Counted from the stretch's first letter, positions 41,131-53,113 are shown. The stretch is DNA of 64,000 nucleotides from Isoetes taiwanensis (GCA_021234155.1 JAJEKV010000033.1:7494635-7558634), one strand, 5' to 3'. Translations and numbers: made by a program. Notes: generated by a model not told the origin, from the letters alone.

Positions 41131-44080
41131 ACTACAGGCTGAATTTCTGTAGAAACGAAACAGCCTAGCCTATGCCTTAAGTAGACAGGCAATTTTCATT
41201 TAATTGTAAGAACTAAATCCCAATTGATTCGTCTGGCCATTGTTTTCTTTGGAGCTTTCCAGTCTTTGTCCCCTTTTTTTTTGTGTGCATCTGGCCTTCT
41301 GCATTTTTGTTTTATGTGCATCAGGTTTTAAGTTCCTCTCAAGTCAAATTGGCTTAGATTATGTCTCGCAGAATGTCCAGCAAAATTGTATCTATTGCAT
41401 GCAATTATATACGAGTCTGTCAAATCAAATGTAGCATTTTTATGGTTTTTAAGAACACCAAAAAAGTTTGTCATAAACCCATTGAAACATTGAGTTGCTG
41501 CGATAACATTTAAGACTCTTCCTTTTAAAATTGACAAATCATATGCTTAAAATTGCAGGTATAACTGAGGTGCAGATTTCTGACTTGCAATTTGCTGTCA
41601 TAAAGCCCACAGATTTGATCTTGTAATGCCATAAAAAAGAGAACCTGGAAAACGACAAAGAATATCACATTGTGCAATTACTGTTGCTTCGTAGTAATGT
41701 ATAAATTGTAGAGCATTGCCTTTGTCAAAGCATTGTCTTCGTGGAAGTATTAGCCTGCAAAAGCTTGAACTTGCGCCCTCTTCCCTGGTAGGTGATGGGC
41801 AGTCCAGTTGATAATGGCAGTCCAGGAAAATGGGTCTATATATTCCTAATCCAACTTCCTTGTTTGCTCCACGGTATAGCCCTAGATATCCATGCATTTC
41901 TGTTGACAAAATGTATATCCCTATTGTTGAGGCAAGCTTCTCTCCATTCTATTGTAATGAAAATTTCTAATTGATGCAGATTGATCAAATCCAAATATGG
42001 TCACTATTTGTGCCGTCCTCTGCTTTTTCACAGAGGTCACTGTGAAACTATTTTAAGAGGGGCTACGTGTATGTCTTAGAATAAGATATTAGAATTGTTG
42101 ATAAGGTGGTACATTTCTTTCGCCAAGTTCTTTGTGGTAGATATGGGAACAGGGGATCTTGCAATCACACAAGCAAAGGTATACCATGATGTAAACCGAT
42201 AGAGATTTGCCTTTGCTGCCAACCACAGAGATAATAGATCTGTTTTTTATTTAATTTGGAATTTCAAGATCTTGCTCTAACATTGTTTGCCTAGATGTAA
42301 TTAAGTTTGCTTAAACCTTTGGTATATTCTTGCGGGAAACTTTAGCAGTTACGTTTTTAAATTTGTAGCCTGCAACTTTAAAATCACATGAGGATGCAAC
42401 CAACATGGAGTAGAAAATATTTCCAACCAGGGGCCCTTCCACCTTTGTTAAATGACATAACCTCCCGGGGGATTCACCTCTATAATAGGTAGATATGCCA
42501 TGTGCGTTCCTTAGGTTGCCAAAAAACCCATTGTATACGACAGTTCCATATGAAAAACCCTTTGTATACGACTACATTATTTGCAAAAGAATTAGCCCAT
42601 ATCATATAATTACTTGCCCAAAACACTTTTACTTGACAACCCCTTCCATACATATACGATATCTCTATTATTATATATATATAGAATATATATTATCATA
42701 GTCATATCATATTATCACAGAATCTCGAACAGTAGAAGCTCACCAAAAATGACGGACCCCTACAGTATGAATACGAATCGAACACTGGGGCCACCACACT
42801 CCCTCTAGTATCCGTACGACATTCAAACTATAAAAACCTTATATTTTTCTTGTGTATACGGTACCAGAGAGGCAATAAAAAAACCCATTTGGTGCACTCA
42901 CATGTTTCATACCCCATAATCTAAGTGAACCCCCCGGGCATAACCTTTGCCATCGAGTTGAAAACCCTAATTGTAAAATATTAAACGTATAAAATACGAC
43001 ACAGTTAATAATATGATTGGATTAACATCCATCCAAGAAATCTTACAAACATGTTTTCACATTCACCATTGAGAACAACGAAAGGAGCTCGACAACTTTT
43101 TTGTTTTTTTGACATTTTGCGTCATATTCAAGTGCCATTTGAAGGTACATATATGTATTCAAATTAGCAATAAATTCGAATGGTAAAGCCATAATCTAAG
43201 TACATAAATCTTCGGAAAATTGAAGGTCAAAAATACTTGAATAGAATCATGTATATCATTCCATTATAGTTGAGGACATTGTAAAATTCTCAACAAAGAT
43301 TGCTTTACTTAATATAAGATATCGGACATCGGATATAGACGCTGGCCTTATAGATAGATAGATAGATAGGATGTTAGATGCGAGTATGAATGAGGTGAAT
43401 TCAATGATATTATTGCTTTAACTTCATATTGACACATGCAATGTGCTGGCACGATTGAATTAAAAATCGAGGAGACCATTGGTTGAAGAATATACTGACA
43501 AGTTTTGAAACAACTATACTTTTCAGGAAATCAATGCCATTAACGTCAAGGTATAATTTCAAGGGTTTGTAGTAGGACAAAGCTCAACATTGCTTGAACA
43601 ATATTGCTCTTATTTAATCCCAACAGAAGCCCAGTAACGCTGGGCACTTTTTCTAGTATGGCATAAGGGCTAAATATAAGAATTGAACTAGCATTTGTAA
43701 TTTCGTAAGTAGTATAGTATATTGAACAACTTGACCTAGAAAGATCTTTTAGATGTGGTGGCTAGAGCTGAAACGTGGGAAAGACTAGACAAAGAAATCA
43801 ACATAAACAAAATGATAGTTCCTTTCATAAAAGAAAAGGTCATGTTCTATCAGATGTACAGTAATGGGATGACATGATTTTGCAATGATGCCAACTGAGG
43901 GGAGGAGATTGTTAGAGTAGTGATGGCAGAGGCAAAGATGAACGTTCAAAGAGGCGGTTCAGTGAAGATGGCCAAGGATCACTGTTGCGAGTTGCGGCCA
44001 GCCATGGATTAATGTGGGCCATGTAAAAAAAAACTCCTCAATGTCAACAATAGCCTGGACCACGTAAAGCCTTTTTAGAA
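41131..44080. other. Non-coding stretch
   Basis: No gene recognised on either strand. Short features only: a GATA microsatellite near 43351-43370 (AGATAGATAGATAGATA) and an A/T-rich block near 42660-42720. Confidence 0.45.
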
Positions 44081-44270
44081 AAGCTACATATATTTGCAAA
44101 TGGTGACGACCATGGGCCCCGGTGGCGTGTGTCGGCCACACGCCCTATTCATACGTGGCAGCATTTCTGATTTTGAGCAGGTTCGATTCTCCCTGCGAGC
44201 TCCAGGGCAGATTGGTCCCTTTCGTCTTACCGCCGCTCTGCTGGCTGTATAGATTGCCACTCAATCTCTC

Positions 44271-44277
44271 TATATAT
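44271..44277 (+). promoter_or_regulatory. TATA box of the VIT/CCC1-type gene
   Basis: TATATAT follows the pyrimidine-rich CAATCTCTC and lies 48 bp before the ATG at 44325. A transcription start about 30 bp downstream would leave a short leader. Confidence 0.55.
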
Positions 44278-44324
44278 CATTCCGATCCCCGCCATGGTCC
44301 TGCGCATGGTCTGATCCAATTAAG

Positions 44325-45077
44325 ATGGAGGAAGGTGCAGCAGCCAATTTGCAGCAGGTCTATCCTGTTCCCTCAGAGGGTGAGACAGATTCGTGTAAAA
44401 AGAAGCACTTTTCGCAGCGGTCCCCTTGGCTCAGAGCCAATGACGGATTGGTGTCCATAGCGTCTCTGATGCTGGGAGTAACTGCTGTAAAATCTGAGGC
44501 CCAAAGTGCAGTGTATTCTGGCATAGCCGGCCTCATTGCCGGGGCTTGCAGCATGGCGATCGGCGAGTTCGTATCGGTGTTCTCGCAGCGCGATACCGAG
44601 CTCGCCAATCTCCGAAAGGAGGAGCTGGTGCACCAGGCAGGCCCTCATGCTGCAGCTAGAGAGCTTGAGGAGCTCACCCAAATTTATGTCTGTAGAGGCC
44701 TCTCTTATGGCCTTGCCAAACAAGTTGCTGAAGAACTTTCCCAAGGTTATGCCATTAAAGTTCATGCTAGAGATGAACTTCGTATTGATGTTGATTCCTT
44801 GTCTAACCCCTCCAAGGCCGCCGCGGTCTCCGCCCTCGCTTTCTTTTTTGGAGGCTTGATTCCTCTCTTAGGTGGTGCCTTTGTCAAGAATTTTAAAATG
44901 AGAATCATGGCTTTAGTATTGTCATCTACTGCAGGTTTGGCTGCCTTTGGAGCCATTGGAGCTTTCCTTGGTGGTGCTTCCATGTTTAGAGGTAGTTCCA
45001 GAGTTATTATTAGTGGTTGGTTTGCCATGGCTCTTACTTATGGTGTGCTCTATACCCGGGAGGTGCATGTAATGTAA
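44325..45077 (+). CDS. VIT/CCC1-family vacuolar iron/manganese transporter homologue
   Basis: Intact single-exon frame of 250 residues. LRANDGLVSIASLMLGVTAV (residues 36-55) is the family hallmark of the first membrane helix. GLIAGACSMAIGEFVSVFSQ (69-88) is the second helix with the Met/Glu metal-pathway residues. A cytosolic helical segment (89-155) keeps the Glu-rich E-L, ELEELTQIY, KQVAEEL and HARDELRID pattern of the iron-binding domain. Three more helices follow (about 166-186, 194-217, 226-243). Known family role: proton-coupled import of Fe2+ or Mn2+ into the vacuole. The near-complete metal-binding segment resembles full VIT and bacterial VIT-like proteins more than the short nodulin-21-like plant members, which lack most of it. 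It is the only undamaged recognisable gene in the window. Substrate is inferred. Confidence 0.9.
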   Translation: MEEGAAANLQQVYPVPSEGETDSCKKKHFSQRSPWLRANDGLVSIASLMLGVTAVKSEAQSAVYSGIAGLIAGACSMAIGEFVSVFSQRDTELANLRKEELVHQAGPHAAARELEELTQIYVCRGLSYGLAKQVAEELSQGYAIKVHARDELRIDVDSLSNPSKAAAVSALAFFFGGLIPLLGGAFVKNFKMRIMALVLSSTAGLAAFGAIGAFLGGASMFRGSSRVIISGWFAMALTYGVLYTREVHVM

Positions 45078-45205
45078 AGTCTATATGGCATGTGCGTGCA
45101 TAGGGTTAAGAGAAATTATCCCTTATACGGTAATTTCTTAAGAAAATATACCTCATATTTTATATACCCCTACCATATTTCTCTTATATATATACAAGAA
45201 TTTAG

Positions 45206-45226
45206 CGCTGGCGGAGCCAGCGCCTT
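45206..45226. terminator. Hairpin downstream of the VIT gene
   Basis: GCGCTGGC, loop GGA, GCCAGCGC: a perfect 8-bp GC-rich stem about 130 bp after the stop. In a plant gene it would be a 3'-UTR or processing structure rather than a bacterial-style terminator. AATAAA-like signals nearby are not clear. Confidence 0.4.
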
Positions 45227-45229
45227 GTG

Positions 45230-46330
45230 CACTCTAGGAGTGAAGTCCAAATATATTTAATTCTACAAGAAATTTATCGCGGCAGCCAAGGCCGCCACGA
45301 ATATTTCTTTGGTTCCAAACTTGTGAGGTTGGACCACTATTAACATCCAACCTGCTATATGCAAGGCCTATTTAGTAATAGATTTATGTTTATTCGCAAT
45401 GGTGCAAAACACACTTGGTGTTAAGGATTCTTTCATCTCTTCTAAAAGTGGACTATATGTTTAACTCATGATAAAGATTCCTTCATCATCTCGCTTGAAA
45501 ATGGACTATAGATGTTTAACTCATAAATATTTGTCTACATTTGTTCATATTCCACGTTAATTTTGTAAAAGTAACATTATTATCATAAGAAGCACGAAAA
45601 CAGAAGAAGTGTTGGGATCTGCAATTTTGATTTCATTCAAAGAGCACGACATTTGGGGGATAAGCACCCTTGCATATGTTATGTTGCAAAATGTTCAGTC
45701 ATTTTTGTAACCAAGCAGGCATTTCTGTAGCAGGTGGTTACCTTGCAGTTGCAATGCTTGCACTTCTGTCTAGTATTTGCAAACAATCTAAAATAGAGAA
45801 AGCCATCACCAAATGCTAAGAACCTGTTTATGTACATATCTTGCTCTGCTTTTGTGTGTGTTCTTCCGAAGCAAAAACTTGTTTGCAATCTTTTGTTAGG
45901 TGCATATCTTCTCCTCTAGACGTAATGGGTTAATCTAATTTGAAACATCATTGGGAAATACATAAAACAAACAATGTTCATTGGAGCACCCAAGCAAAGC
46001 ACAAATTCTGATCCAAATAATATAACCAAACATGATAGATGCAAGCTTACGCTTTGACTGCGCCATCACTTTCAGCTCCAATACTGGCCGCATTACCTGG
46101 CAACTGTCCAATACATGCAGTATGCACAGAAATAACATGCAGATCAAAGCTGCTCAAAGCTGTGATTAAATTTAAAATACCATTATGATATGCTTCTCCA
46201 TCTATTAGTCACAATAGAAAGCTTAGAAGATGAATACAGAAAGAACATCCAAAACTTGAAGCCCATTACTACAGCAAGCTAATTGCCCAAACTGCAAGCA
46301 TGCCATTAACTAAATCAGCCTTCTGAACAA
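45230..46330. other. Non-coding stretch
   Basis: No gene recognised on either strand. Confidence 0.4.
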
Positions 46331-46599
46331 TATAGAAGTTGGGTCCGTTTCTTCCTCATTGGTGCATTTTCCTGGCGCCACGTGGCGCAGCCAATACTGC
46401 GGAATGGCAGTTGGGTTAATGCATTCCGCCTGACCGGCTGCGCAGGTTAGGGTTCTTCGTTTTGTTTTTAGGGTTCTTCATTTTTAAGTCCGCCGCCAGT
46501 TCGTCAGATGAAGCAGGTGCAAATAGATCGTCGGTTCTTCTTCAGATGAAGCATGTTGCAAATAGATCGTCGATTCTTCATGCTCTGCTCGCCATAACA

Positions 46600-46925
46600 G
46601 AGCATTTTGCTTGCCGGATCTTGAAGACCTGCTGTAATTTGCCGGATCTTGAAACCCTGCACTGCTTTGCCGGATTTTTAAAGCCCCGCCGTGTTTTTCT
46701 TTGTGTTTTTCGCCCGGATCTTCTTTGTTTTTCGCGGATTTTTCTTTGTGTTTTCGCCGGATCTTGAAGCCTTGCTCGTTTCTTCTTTGTGTTTCGCGCG
46801 AGATCTTGCCGTGTTTTTCGCCGGATTTTTTCTTTGTGTTTTCGCCGGATCTTGAAGCCCCCTTCTACGCTTCGCGGATTTTTGAAGCCCCGCTTTCGCG
46901 TTTTTGAAGCATCTGAAGCTTCGCC
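46600..46925. repeat. Degenerate tandem repeat GCCGGATCTTGAAGCC / TTTCTTTGTGTTTTTCGC
   Basis: Alternating words GCCGGATCTTGAAG and TTCTTTGTGTTTTTCGC recur about six to eight times at irregular 40-60 bp spacing. Translations in several frames look open only because of the repeat. Confidence 0.75.
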
Positions 46926-47240
46926 AGATCTGCTGAGGAAGAAACGTCCCCAAGCGGGTCACCTGGAAACCGGAATGGAGGCCCCAACCTCCATGCGGGT
47001 CACCTGGAAACCGGAAAGAACGGGCAGACTATTTTCCGCCTTCTAACCCAATCCCATCATGACACGTGTCCATGATTCTTTTTCGCGAATCTCTCCCCGA
47101 TGTTGCGGTTGTACTTTACGGGCGACATTCTCGTGCGTCATTCTCGGCTCTTGCACCACATTCCGCCAGATTTAAAATCTAAGCCGCCCCGTGTCCATGA
47201 TCCACGGCTGAAAATAGTCTGCCGTTCTTTTCGATTAGGT

Positions 47241-47369
47241 GAAAGCCCCTCGGGCTTGATTGGGAGGGTCAGCAGCCTCCGCGCTCCCGGCGCATCGGCC
47301 CGGCTTTCCCCTCGGAATCAAGCCCGAGGGCTTTCTTATACCTGGAATGGAGGCCCCAACCTCCATTCC
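47241..47369. repeat. Two adjacent foldbacks (21-bp and 10-bp arms)
   Basis: GAAAGCCCCTCGGGCTTGAT (47241-47260) faces ATCAAGCCCGAGGGCTTTC (47317-47335) with one bulged base. Next to it GGAATGGAGG, loop CCCCAA, CCTCCATTCC (47344-47369). The second motif also occurs imperfectly near 46973. Confidence 0.8.
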
Positions 47370-47853
47370 CCTATACAGGATCACATATTTTCATTCAAAA
47401 AACGCTGCAATAACAGATCCAATCGATTGTCATTGAATGACGATGTTCAAAATAAATATTAGTTCTCAAATTTGCAAAGAATGTAAATAATCATTGTTTA
47501 ACCTGGACAGTAAACAAAAGCCTGCCCCGTAAACAAAAGCCTCCATAGCTCTCCAACTCCATCTTAACCGGCAGGCGTTTGGATCCAAGCATTCCTGGCC
47601 ATTGATTCATGCCCTGTGATAGGGCATAACAGGCAATCAAAACTTCTGGGAGGCACAACGGCGTAACAGCGGCGGATTGTGGCAAGCAGACTTACGGGAG
47701 GGACATCCCCGAACCTATGATAATCGATCTGGACAGCCCCGAACCTCGATAATCGAGCCGTGCGAGCCTCCCAAACCTCGATAACCCATCTGGCACTTTG
47801 CCCAAGAACCTCGATAATCCAGCAATGGATGAGGCAGCTTGCCTGCCCGGTTA

Positions 47854-47961
47854 AAGGGGATAAACACCCCTGCTCGCCCATTACCTCAGATAAACTGGCT
47901 CGCCCCTCCGGGCTCGCCAGTTTATCTGAGGTAATGGGCTCTCAGGGGTGTTTATCCCCTT
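47854..47961. repeat. 108-bp foldback palindrome
   Basis: AAGGGGATAAACACCCCTG and CCCATTACCTCAGATAAACT with GGC form the left arm. The right arm repeats them exactly reverse-complemented (GCC, AGTTTATCTGAGGTAATGGG, CAGGGGTGTTTATCCCCTT). The only differences are the small CTCG/CTCT bulges and the GC-rich loop at about 47901-47916. The near-perfect arms suggest a young foldback/MITE-type insertion. No target duplication is obvious. Confidence 0.85.
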
Positions 47962-47969
47962 CTTCACTG

Positions 47970-49362
47970 CAGCTCTTCTGCCGCTGTGTCTTAAAATTTG
48001 ATATTTGAATGTAAATAATCGTTGTTTAGGTGCTTCCTCAGCCAGCCTTGCTTTCTAAATTTGTCCTTCTTACAATCCGAAAGTTTGAAACATTTGGCCG
48101 GAACCAAAATATGAGAACCCATTTCTGACGAATCAAAAGGCTGTCAAATGGGAATCCAACACCCGAAAACAAAATAACCCAGACGATTTTTTGCACTTGA
48201 ACTGGGAATCAGATCATCCCCATACAAAAGAAAGAATTAAAGGCGGAATTTAGCGCAGTAAACAAAAGCCTCCATAGCTCTCCAGCTCCATCTTCACTGC
48301 AGCTCTCCTGCCCCTGTTTCTAAAAATTCGAGATTTGCCCGAGTTTCTTCGAATCTTGTACCTCCAGTTTGAACAAAATACAAAACGAAGCCCTAATTCC
48401 AGTCGCGTCGGCCTAGGTCAGGCAGTGGATCCAGCAAAGGGCAGCTTTCTAAGAGCACTGTCCACGTCGCCGACATTGTAGGTGCAAAGAAATCACAGGC
48501 TACGGCCATGTCGGTGAGCCTGATTCTGCCATGATGCTGCTTATCATCCATGATGCAAGTCGCTCCTGTTCAATCAGCCGAGCGCCATTTCAATGGCCTT
48601 CCTTAAGTAGAACGGTTTAAACATGTCATATGAAACACCTGAAGAATCCACAATGGTCTCTGTATCTTTATTTGAAACATATTGATTGATCTGTGCTTTA
48701 GATAAGCAAGCCCAGGCCTTTCTAGTTGAGTCTGTTAATTTTGCTTGGTCAACGTGTAGCGAAAGAAATGGTGTCAGGTACTATAAGCAAATGCATGCAA
48801 TGATTTTATTTAGTAATGTGTTACCTTTTAGATGTCTCAGTGTTCATGTGGCATGCCTTGCACCAGAAATGGGAGCCATTTCTTGTTGTCTTTTTGTTGC
48901 ATGAAGTGCAAGTTTGGTACCATATATTTTGGTCCGGGTTGATGTAGTGCAAGCTCGACATTGAGTGTATAGGCTAGAGAGAAGGAAAGGAATAAGGATG
49001 TTAATGCATGGAAATGCAAAATGAATGTATAAGTGTACAATTATGGAGGAGAGTACCTTATTGTTGTTTTTTGAGAGATGGTTAATATATGATAGGAATA
49101 CATATAGTATTTTAACGTCACGCCACTAGGCAGCATCCAACTGGACATGTGACCACACACCACACTACATTGCTCGGTTGGGCCCTGCCCCCAACCACCT
49201 TACATTGCGTCTGTTAGGATTTGACCCCCAACAGTACCGAGTATGATAAATAGGTGGAGGTTGAGATCAAGTGGCGGTGTGGGAGCATATGATAAATAGA
49301 TGTGGAGGTTGAGCTCAAGTGGCGGTGTGGGAGTTTAGCTCCAGCGGACACGTATGTCGCCT
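47970..49362. other. Non-coding stretch
   Basis: No gene recognised. A short dispersed sequence (AAACAAAAGCCTCCATAGCT followed by CTCCA(A/G)CTCCATCTT) is present at about 47527 and 48258. Confidence 0.4.
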
Positions 49363-49700
49363 GTCTCCCTTGGGTGAAAATATTCTTACCCTAGTTTTGG
49401 TGATTCCTTCGCAAGATATTCCCTCCCGCAGAATCACTAACCCTCCGGGAACGGGATCCGTTCTGGAAGTCCCGTTTTCCGTACCTGACAGCCTGAGAGA
49501 TACTTCCAGAAGGAATCACAACGGAGAGATACTTCCAGAAGGAATCACTATTCAAAATATACTTCCGGACAGAATCACCGTCCAAAATATCCTATGCCGT
49601 AGAATATCCAATAAAATTTCAAATTTTCTACCTACCTATTGTTGCGTCCCTATTCTTCTGAGAGGATTGCTAGAGCTTCAGTGCGGCATCTCGTTCTTCA

Positions 49701-49941
49701 ATGGCGACCGGAGTTTCGGAAATGATGGCAGAAGCCGTCAAGCTTGCCTTCCATTCTCTCTTTGCATCCTTTGCCGCCTTTCAGTTTTGGCCGACAAGGG
49801 TTTCCATGGCTTTTGCCGACCAGGGTTTTCATGGTTCCGTCCGGCATAGGGTAAGGGATCCGGGGCTGCTTCACCTTATATTCTTCCTTCTTTTCTTACT
49901 AATCTTTTTATTTTCTTTTACAGATCCGGCAGCATGGCTAG
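49701..49941 (+). CDS. Possible two-exon captured gene fragment inside the MULE
   Basis: From ATG 49701 exon 1 (to 49850) reads MATGVSEMMAEAVKLAFHSL, FASFAAFQFWPTRVSMAFAD, QGFHGSVRHR. It ends at a good donor AGG/GTAAGG. A pyrimidine-rich stretch ends in the acceptor TTCTTTTACAG at 49923, after which the frame gives IRQHG and stops at 49941. The intron borders are convincing; the coding potential of about 55 residues is not. Family unknown. Pack-MULEs commonly carry host gene fragments, sometimes transcribed. Confidence 0.4.
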
Positions 49942-50639
49942 GCTATGGCAGAAAACAGGGGGTCGCTGGAACTGGTCGCCTTTTTATTCCTTTTTTCAGT
50001 CCGGTAGTTACCTGCCATCGCCATAGCCCCATAGCTGCTTTCTCTGGCCCTTTCCTAAACCTTGAATCCAGTTCTTGCATGTTTTCTTCTTATCCATCCC
50101 TAAAAGATGGTTTTACGTTTTATTCCGGTGAGGTATTTCTATTTCTCACCCAATTCATGGCTTGAGTTTAAAAGGCACAGAGGCAATCAAGTATGCGATT
50201 CAGCGGCGAAGAGCTTTTGTGGCCTGCAAATCGCTGGACTGCAACCGGAACAGGGCCGCCTCACAAAATGACGAAATTCGTGGCTATGTCAGAAGTTAAA
50301 AATGTCTAAGAACTGGCATAAAATACTTGCATTTTTTTTGTGCAACGGAGCTCAAATTGAGTCATGTTTTTGACCAGGATTAGCTGGAATAATGGGCCGT
50401 TCTTTTACTCTGTTTTCATTCATCCTCTTGATTGAGAAGCTTTAAAGCGGCCATGGCATTGCCAATATTGGCAAGGGGTTCAAATCCCCATATCCATAAA
50501 AATTCTGGGCAGTGCATAGAATAACAATGGATAGGCACACAAAAAATGGAGTAGCACAAGTTTATATTTTCTTCCAATTCAATCTACCCTGCTTGCTTTT
50601 GTAAGCAAATGTAGCAAGCAAATGTAAGTTATACTTTGA

Positions 50640-51080
50640 GAATCTGCCACTCATCTGCATTCGTGGCGATTCCATCTCGAAGAATCTTACATTTGTGATT
50701 CCACCGGGCAGAATCGCATGGTTGTGATTCCATCTGGCGGAATTCTGTCTGGCGGGATACGTAAGTGGTGATTCCATCTCACGGAATCAGACGTTCGTGA
50801 TACCATCTGGCGGAATAACATGGGTGTGATTCCGTCTGGCGGAATAACAAGGTCGTTCGTGATACCTTTCGGAGGAATACATTTGCGGGGTGATTCCGTC
50901 TGGTGGAATAACTCGGGGGAGATTCCATCGCAAGGGAGAATTATGGGTGTGACCGGAAGGTATATATCGCATGAAAGCGACCCTGTCAGGTACGGAAAAC
51001 GGGGCCTCTGGTACGGATAACGGGGTCGCGAGCCTGGTGATTCTGCGGGAGGGAATATCTTGCGATGGAATCACAATAAC
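50640..51080. repeat. Subterminal repeat GTGATTCCATCTGGCGGAAT, right arm of the MULE
   Basis: Some ten units of about 25 bp (GATTCC(A/G)TCT(G/C)(G/A)CGGAAT with spacers ACATGGGT, AACAAGGTCG and others). The left arm (49400-49620) has the same unit in the opposite orientation (TTCCAGAAGGAATCACAA). Confidence 0.8.
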
Positions 51081-51111
51081 CGGGGTAAGAATATTTTCAC
51101 CCGTCTCCCTT

Positions 51112-51822
51112 GGGCATTGTACCTTTAAGTTATAAGTCATTTGATATCAGTGGAAAAGCAAGTCTATATGTATGTAACGATATAAGATATTATCAAGAAC
51201 GTAATATAGATGATGGGGAACATGGACATGCATTCTGTTGCAAAGCTTTTCTATGAGCGCATGTAGAAGCACGTGCGCTATGTTGTTTGGCTATCTACGT
51301 TTTTTTGTCGTTTGCTCCTAGTTCTCTGTTTGTAAATGAGGCGACACGTGGTTTCTTCATTGTGTTTGTTCCTGTTTAAGGCATCGTAATACTATCTGTC
51401 TGTGAAGTATGGATAATCGGGGGGATATTTGCAATAAAAGGGATATAATATGGGTTTTGATTCCAAATGGCAAGTTCTGAGGCCAATTTGCCTTTTTCAC
51501 AAGTCTCCAAGAGGATTTGAAGACGAATTCTGACGCAGACTTTAAGTCTGAGAAGATGCAGCCAGAAAACTTGGAGATTGAAGTCTCTCCACAAACGGGT
51601 TTTGGTCTATTCACGCCACATTTACCAACTATGCCATCACTGAACACAACAATTTGCTCTTAAACATGATTTCATAAAAATGTCTGGAATTGTGTATGGA
51701 TGCCATTACAGTGTCAGAGCTTCTTATCAATTGCTTTCTCAAATTGAAGCTATGAATCCCTTGTTTTACAAATGTTTTTATGTTTATGGCACATCATCAT
51801 CTTTACGTCTTGAAAAGCGTGA
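51112..51822. other. Non-coding stretch
   Basis: No gene recognised between the MULE and the inverted copy of the 1.33-kb unit. Confidence 0.4.
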
Positions 51823-53113
51823 AGAGGAGGTTAACCTCCCCTTCAAGGGGGTTATGCAAAATAACCCTCGAGGCTGTTAGGCCGAGAGGGTTATTTGCAT
51901 AACCCCCGTGAAGGGGAGGTTGACCTCCCTTAAACCATTGGGCGAGAAGATTTTTTAACAAACAAAAGGACGGGCCAGAGGAGCTTTGCGAGGCAGATCC
52001 GGCGGTCGTTTAGTGATCGATGGAGGTTTGGCAAGGCCGATGCACCTAAGCAAGGGCAAGCAAGCTATGGCGGCGTTTTTCCAAGCGCCAGCTGGCATTA
52101 GGTACGAGTTTTTATGTTTTCTTATTTCATTGCAAAGATTTTGCTTATTTCTACATATTCTTGGCAAATTTACATACATGCTCATGCTCTTGATCATCAA
52201 ATCGTGCAGATCCTGAAGCACATCTTGGATTGCAGCAAAGAAAAGGCAAGCAAAGCAAAATGACGCCTCTTTTATAAGAAACAGTAGACTATGGCGGAGC
52301 CATCCCTTGAACTAATATTTTGCAGATGCAGCTGTGGTTTGAAGCCCTGTGGTAAGGCCGTTTCCCAATATTTCGCATTATTAAGAGCACATTTGCTGCT
52401 AAGAAGGCTAAACGTACATTCCATATACAGGGTCCAAGAATATCATTTTAAAGAAGGCTTCAAGCAACAACGGAGACGTCCGGTAAGGCAGATTCAGGTT
52501 TTTGTCTTAGATGACTCATTTAATCTAATGATTCATAGGGTTTGCAGATCATTCTGAACTCTAGGCCATAGCTGACATGCATTTCAAGAAATGGCTGCAA
52601 TTATACGATTTTCCAAGTATCCATTGAACCGCTTTAAGACTGTAAAGTTTTATCTAAAAATATTTTTGGCCGTCCGATGGCTCTTCTTTTCCTATGGTTG
52701 CAGATAGCTCATTCTTCCTCTGTGCTGAACATGGTAAGGGCTTTCGTCTTTTGCTCCTCTTTTACAGGATGCTCGTAAAAGCGATGGCAAGCTTCAGCTT
52801 ACAGGAGACACATAAGAGCGGCCCTGCTTCTTTGTTTTGAACAGGACGATTTTGAACAGGCATTATTGTTTCATTATTGTTTCCGTGTGGTTTTGAATAG
52901 ACTGCAAATAAACTCTCTAAAATAAGAATATTCTGAAGATTATCATCTTATGAAGGAATATTCGAAAGGTTATCATTGATAATCCTTAGAATATTCTGAA
53001 GATTATCAAAGATGCTGCAAAGTTACAATATTTAACCTCATTTAGATCTAACGGTTGCCAACGGTTAGATCGCAATAATCTTCGACCCCAATGGTTTAAG
53101 AAAGGAGCAGCCG
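51823..53113 (-). repeat. Inverted single copy of the 1.33-kb hairpin-bearing unit
   Basis: The sequence is the reverse complement of the unit tandemly repeated at 60203-64000, from its hairpin (51823-51950) to CCCAATGGTTTAAG at 53113. It lacks about 17 bp (near 51978) and about 45 bp (near 52494) found in the array copies. Because this copy has different small deletions, it diverged before or apart from the array. Confidence 0.88.

Larger units (their letters stand above)
49372..51102. mobile_element. Mutator-like (Pack-MULE type) element with 9-bp target duplication
   Basis: The left end reads GGGTGAAAATATTCTTACCC and the right end is its exact reverse complement, GGGTAAGAATATTTTCACCC. Both are flanked by the perfect 9-bp duplication GTCTCCCTT (49363-49371 and 51103-51111). 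The inverted similarity continues inwards for over 100 bp, including GATATTCCCTCCCGCAGAAT, and both ends carry many ~25-bp repeats of the type GTGATTCC(A/G)TCTGGCGGAA. Long inverted repeats starting with G and a 9-bp duplication identify the Mutator superfamily. The 1.73-kb length and absence of a MURA-type transposase make it non-autonomous. Confidence 0.9.

Noticed and set aside
45206-45226. Bacterial rho-independent terminator
   Set aside because: No U-run follows, and the gene context is eukaryotic; kept only as a hairpin.
50474-50490. tRNA T-arm-like GGGGTTCAAATCCCC
   Set aside because: The rest of the cloverleaf is absent upstream.
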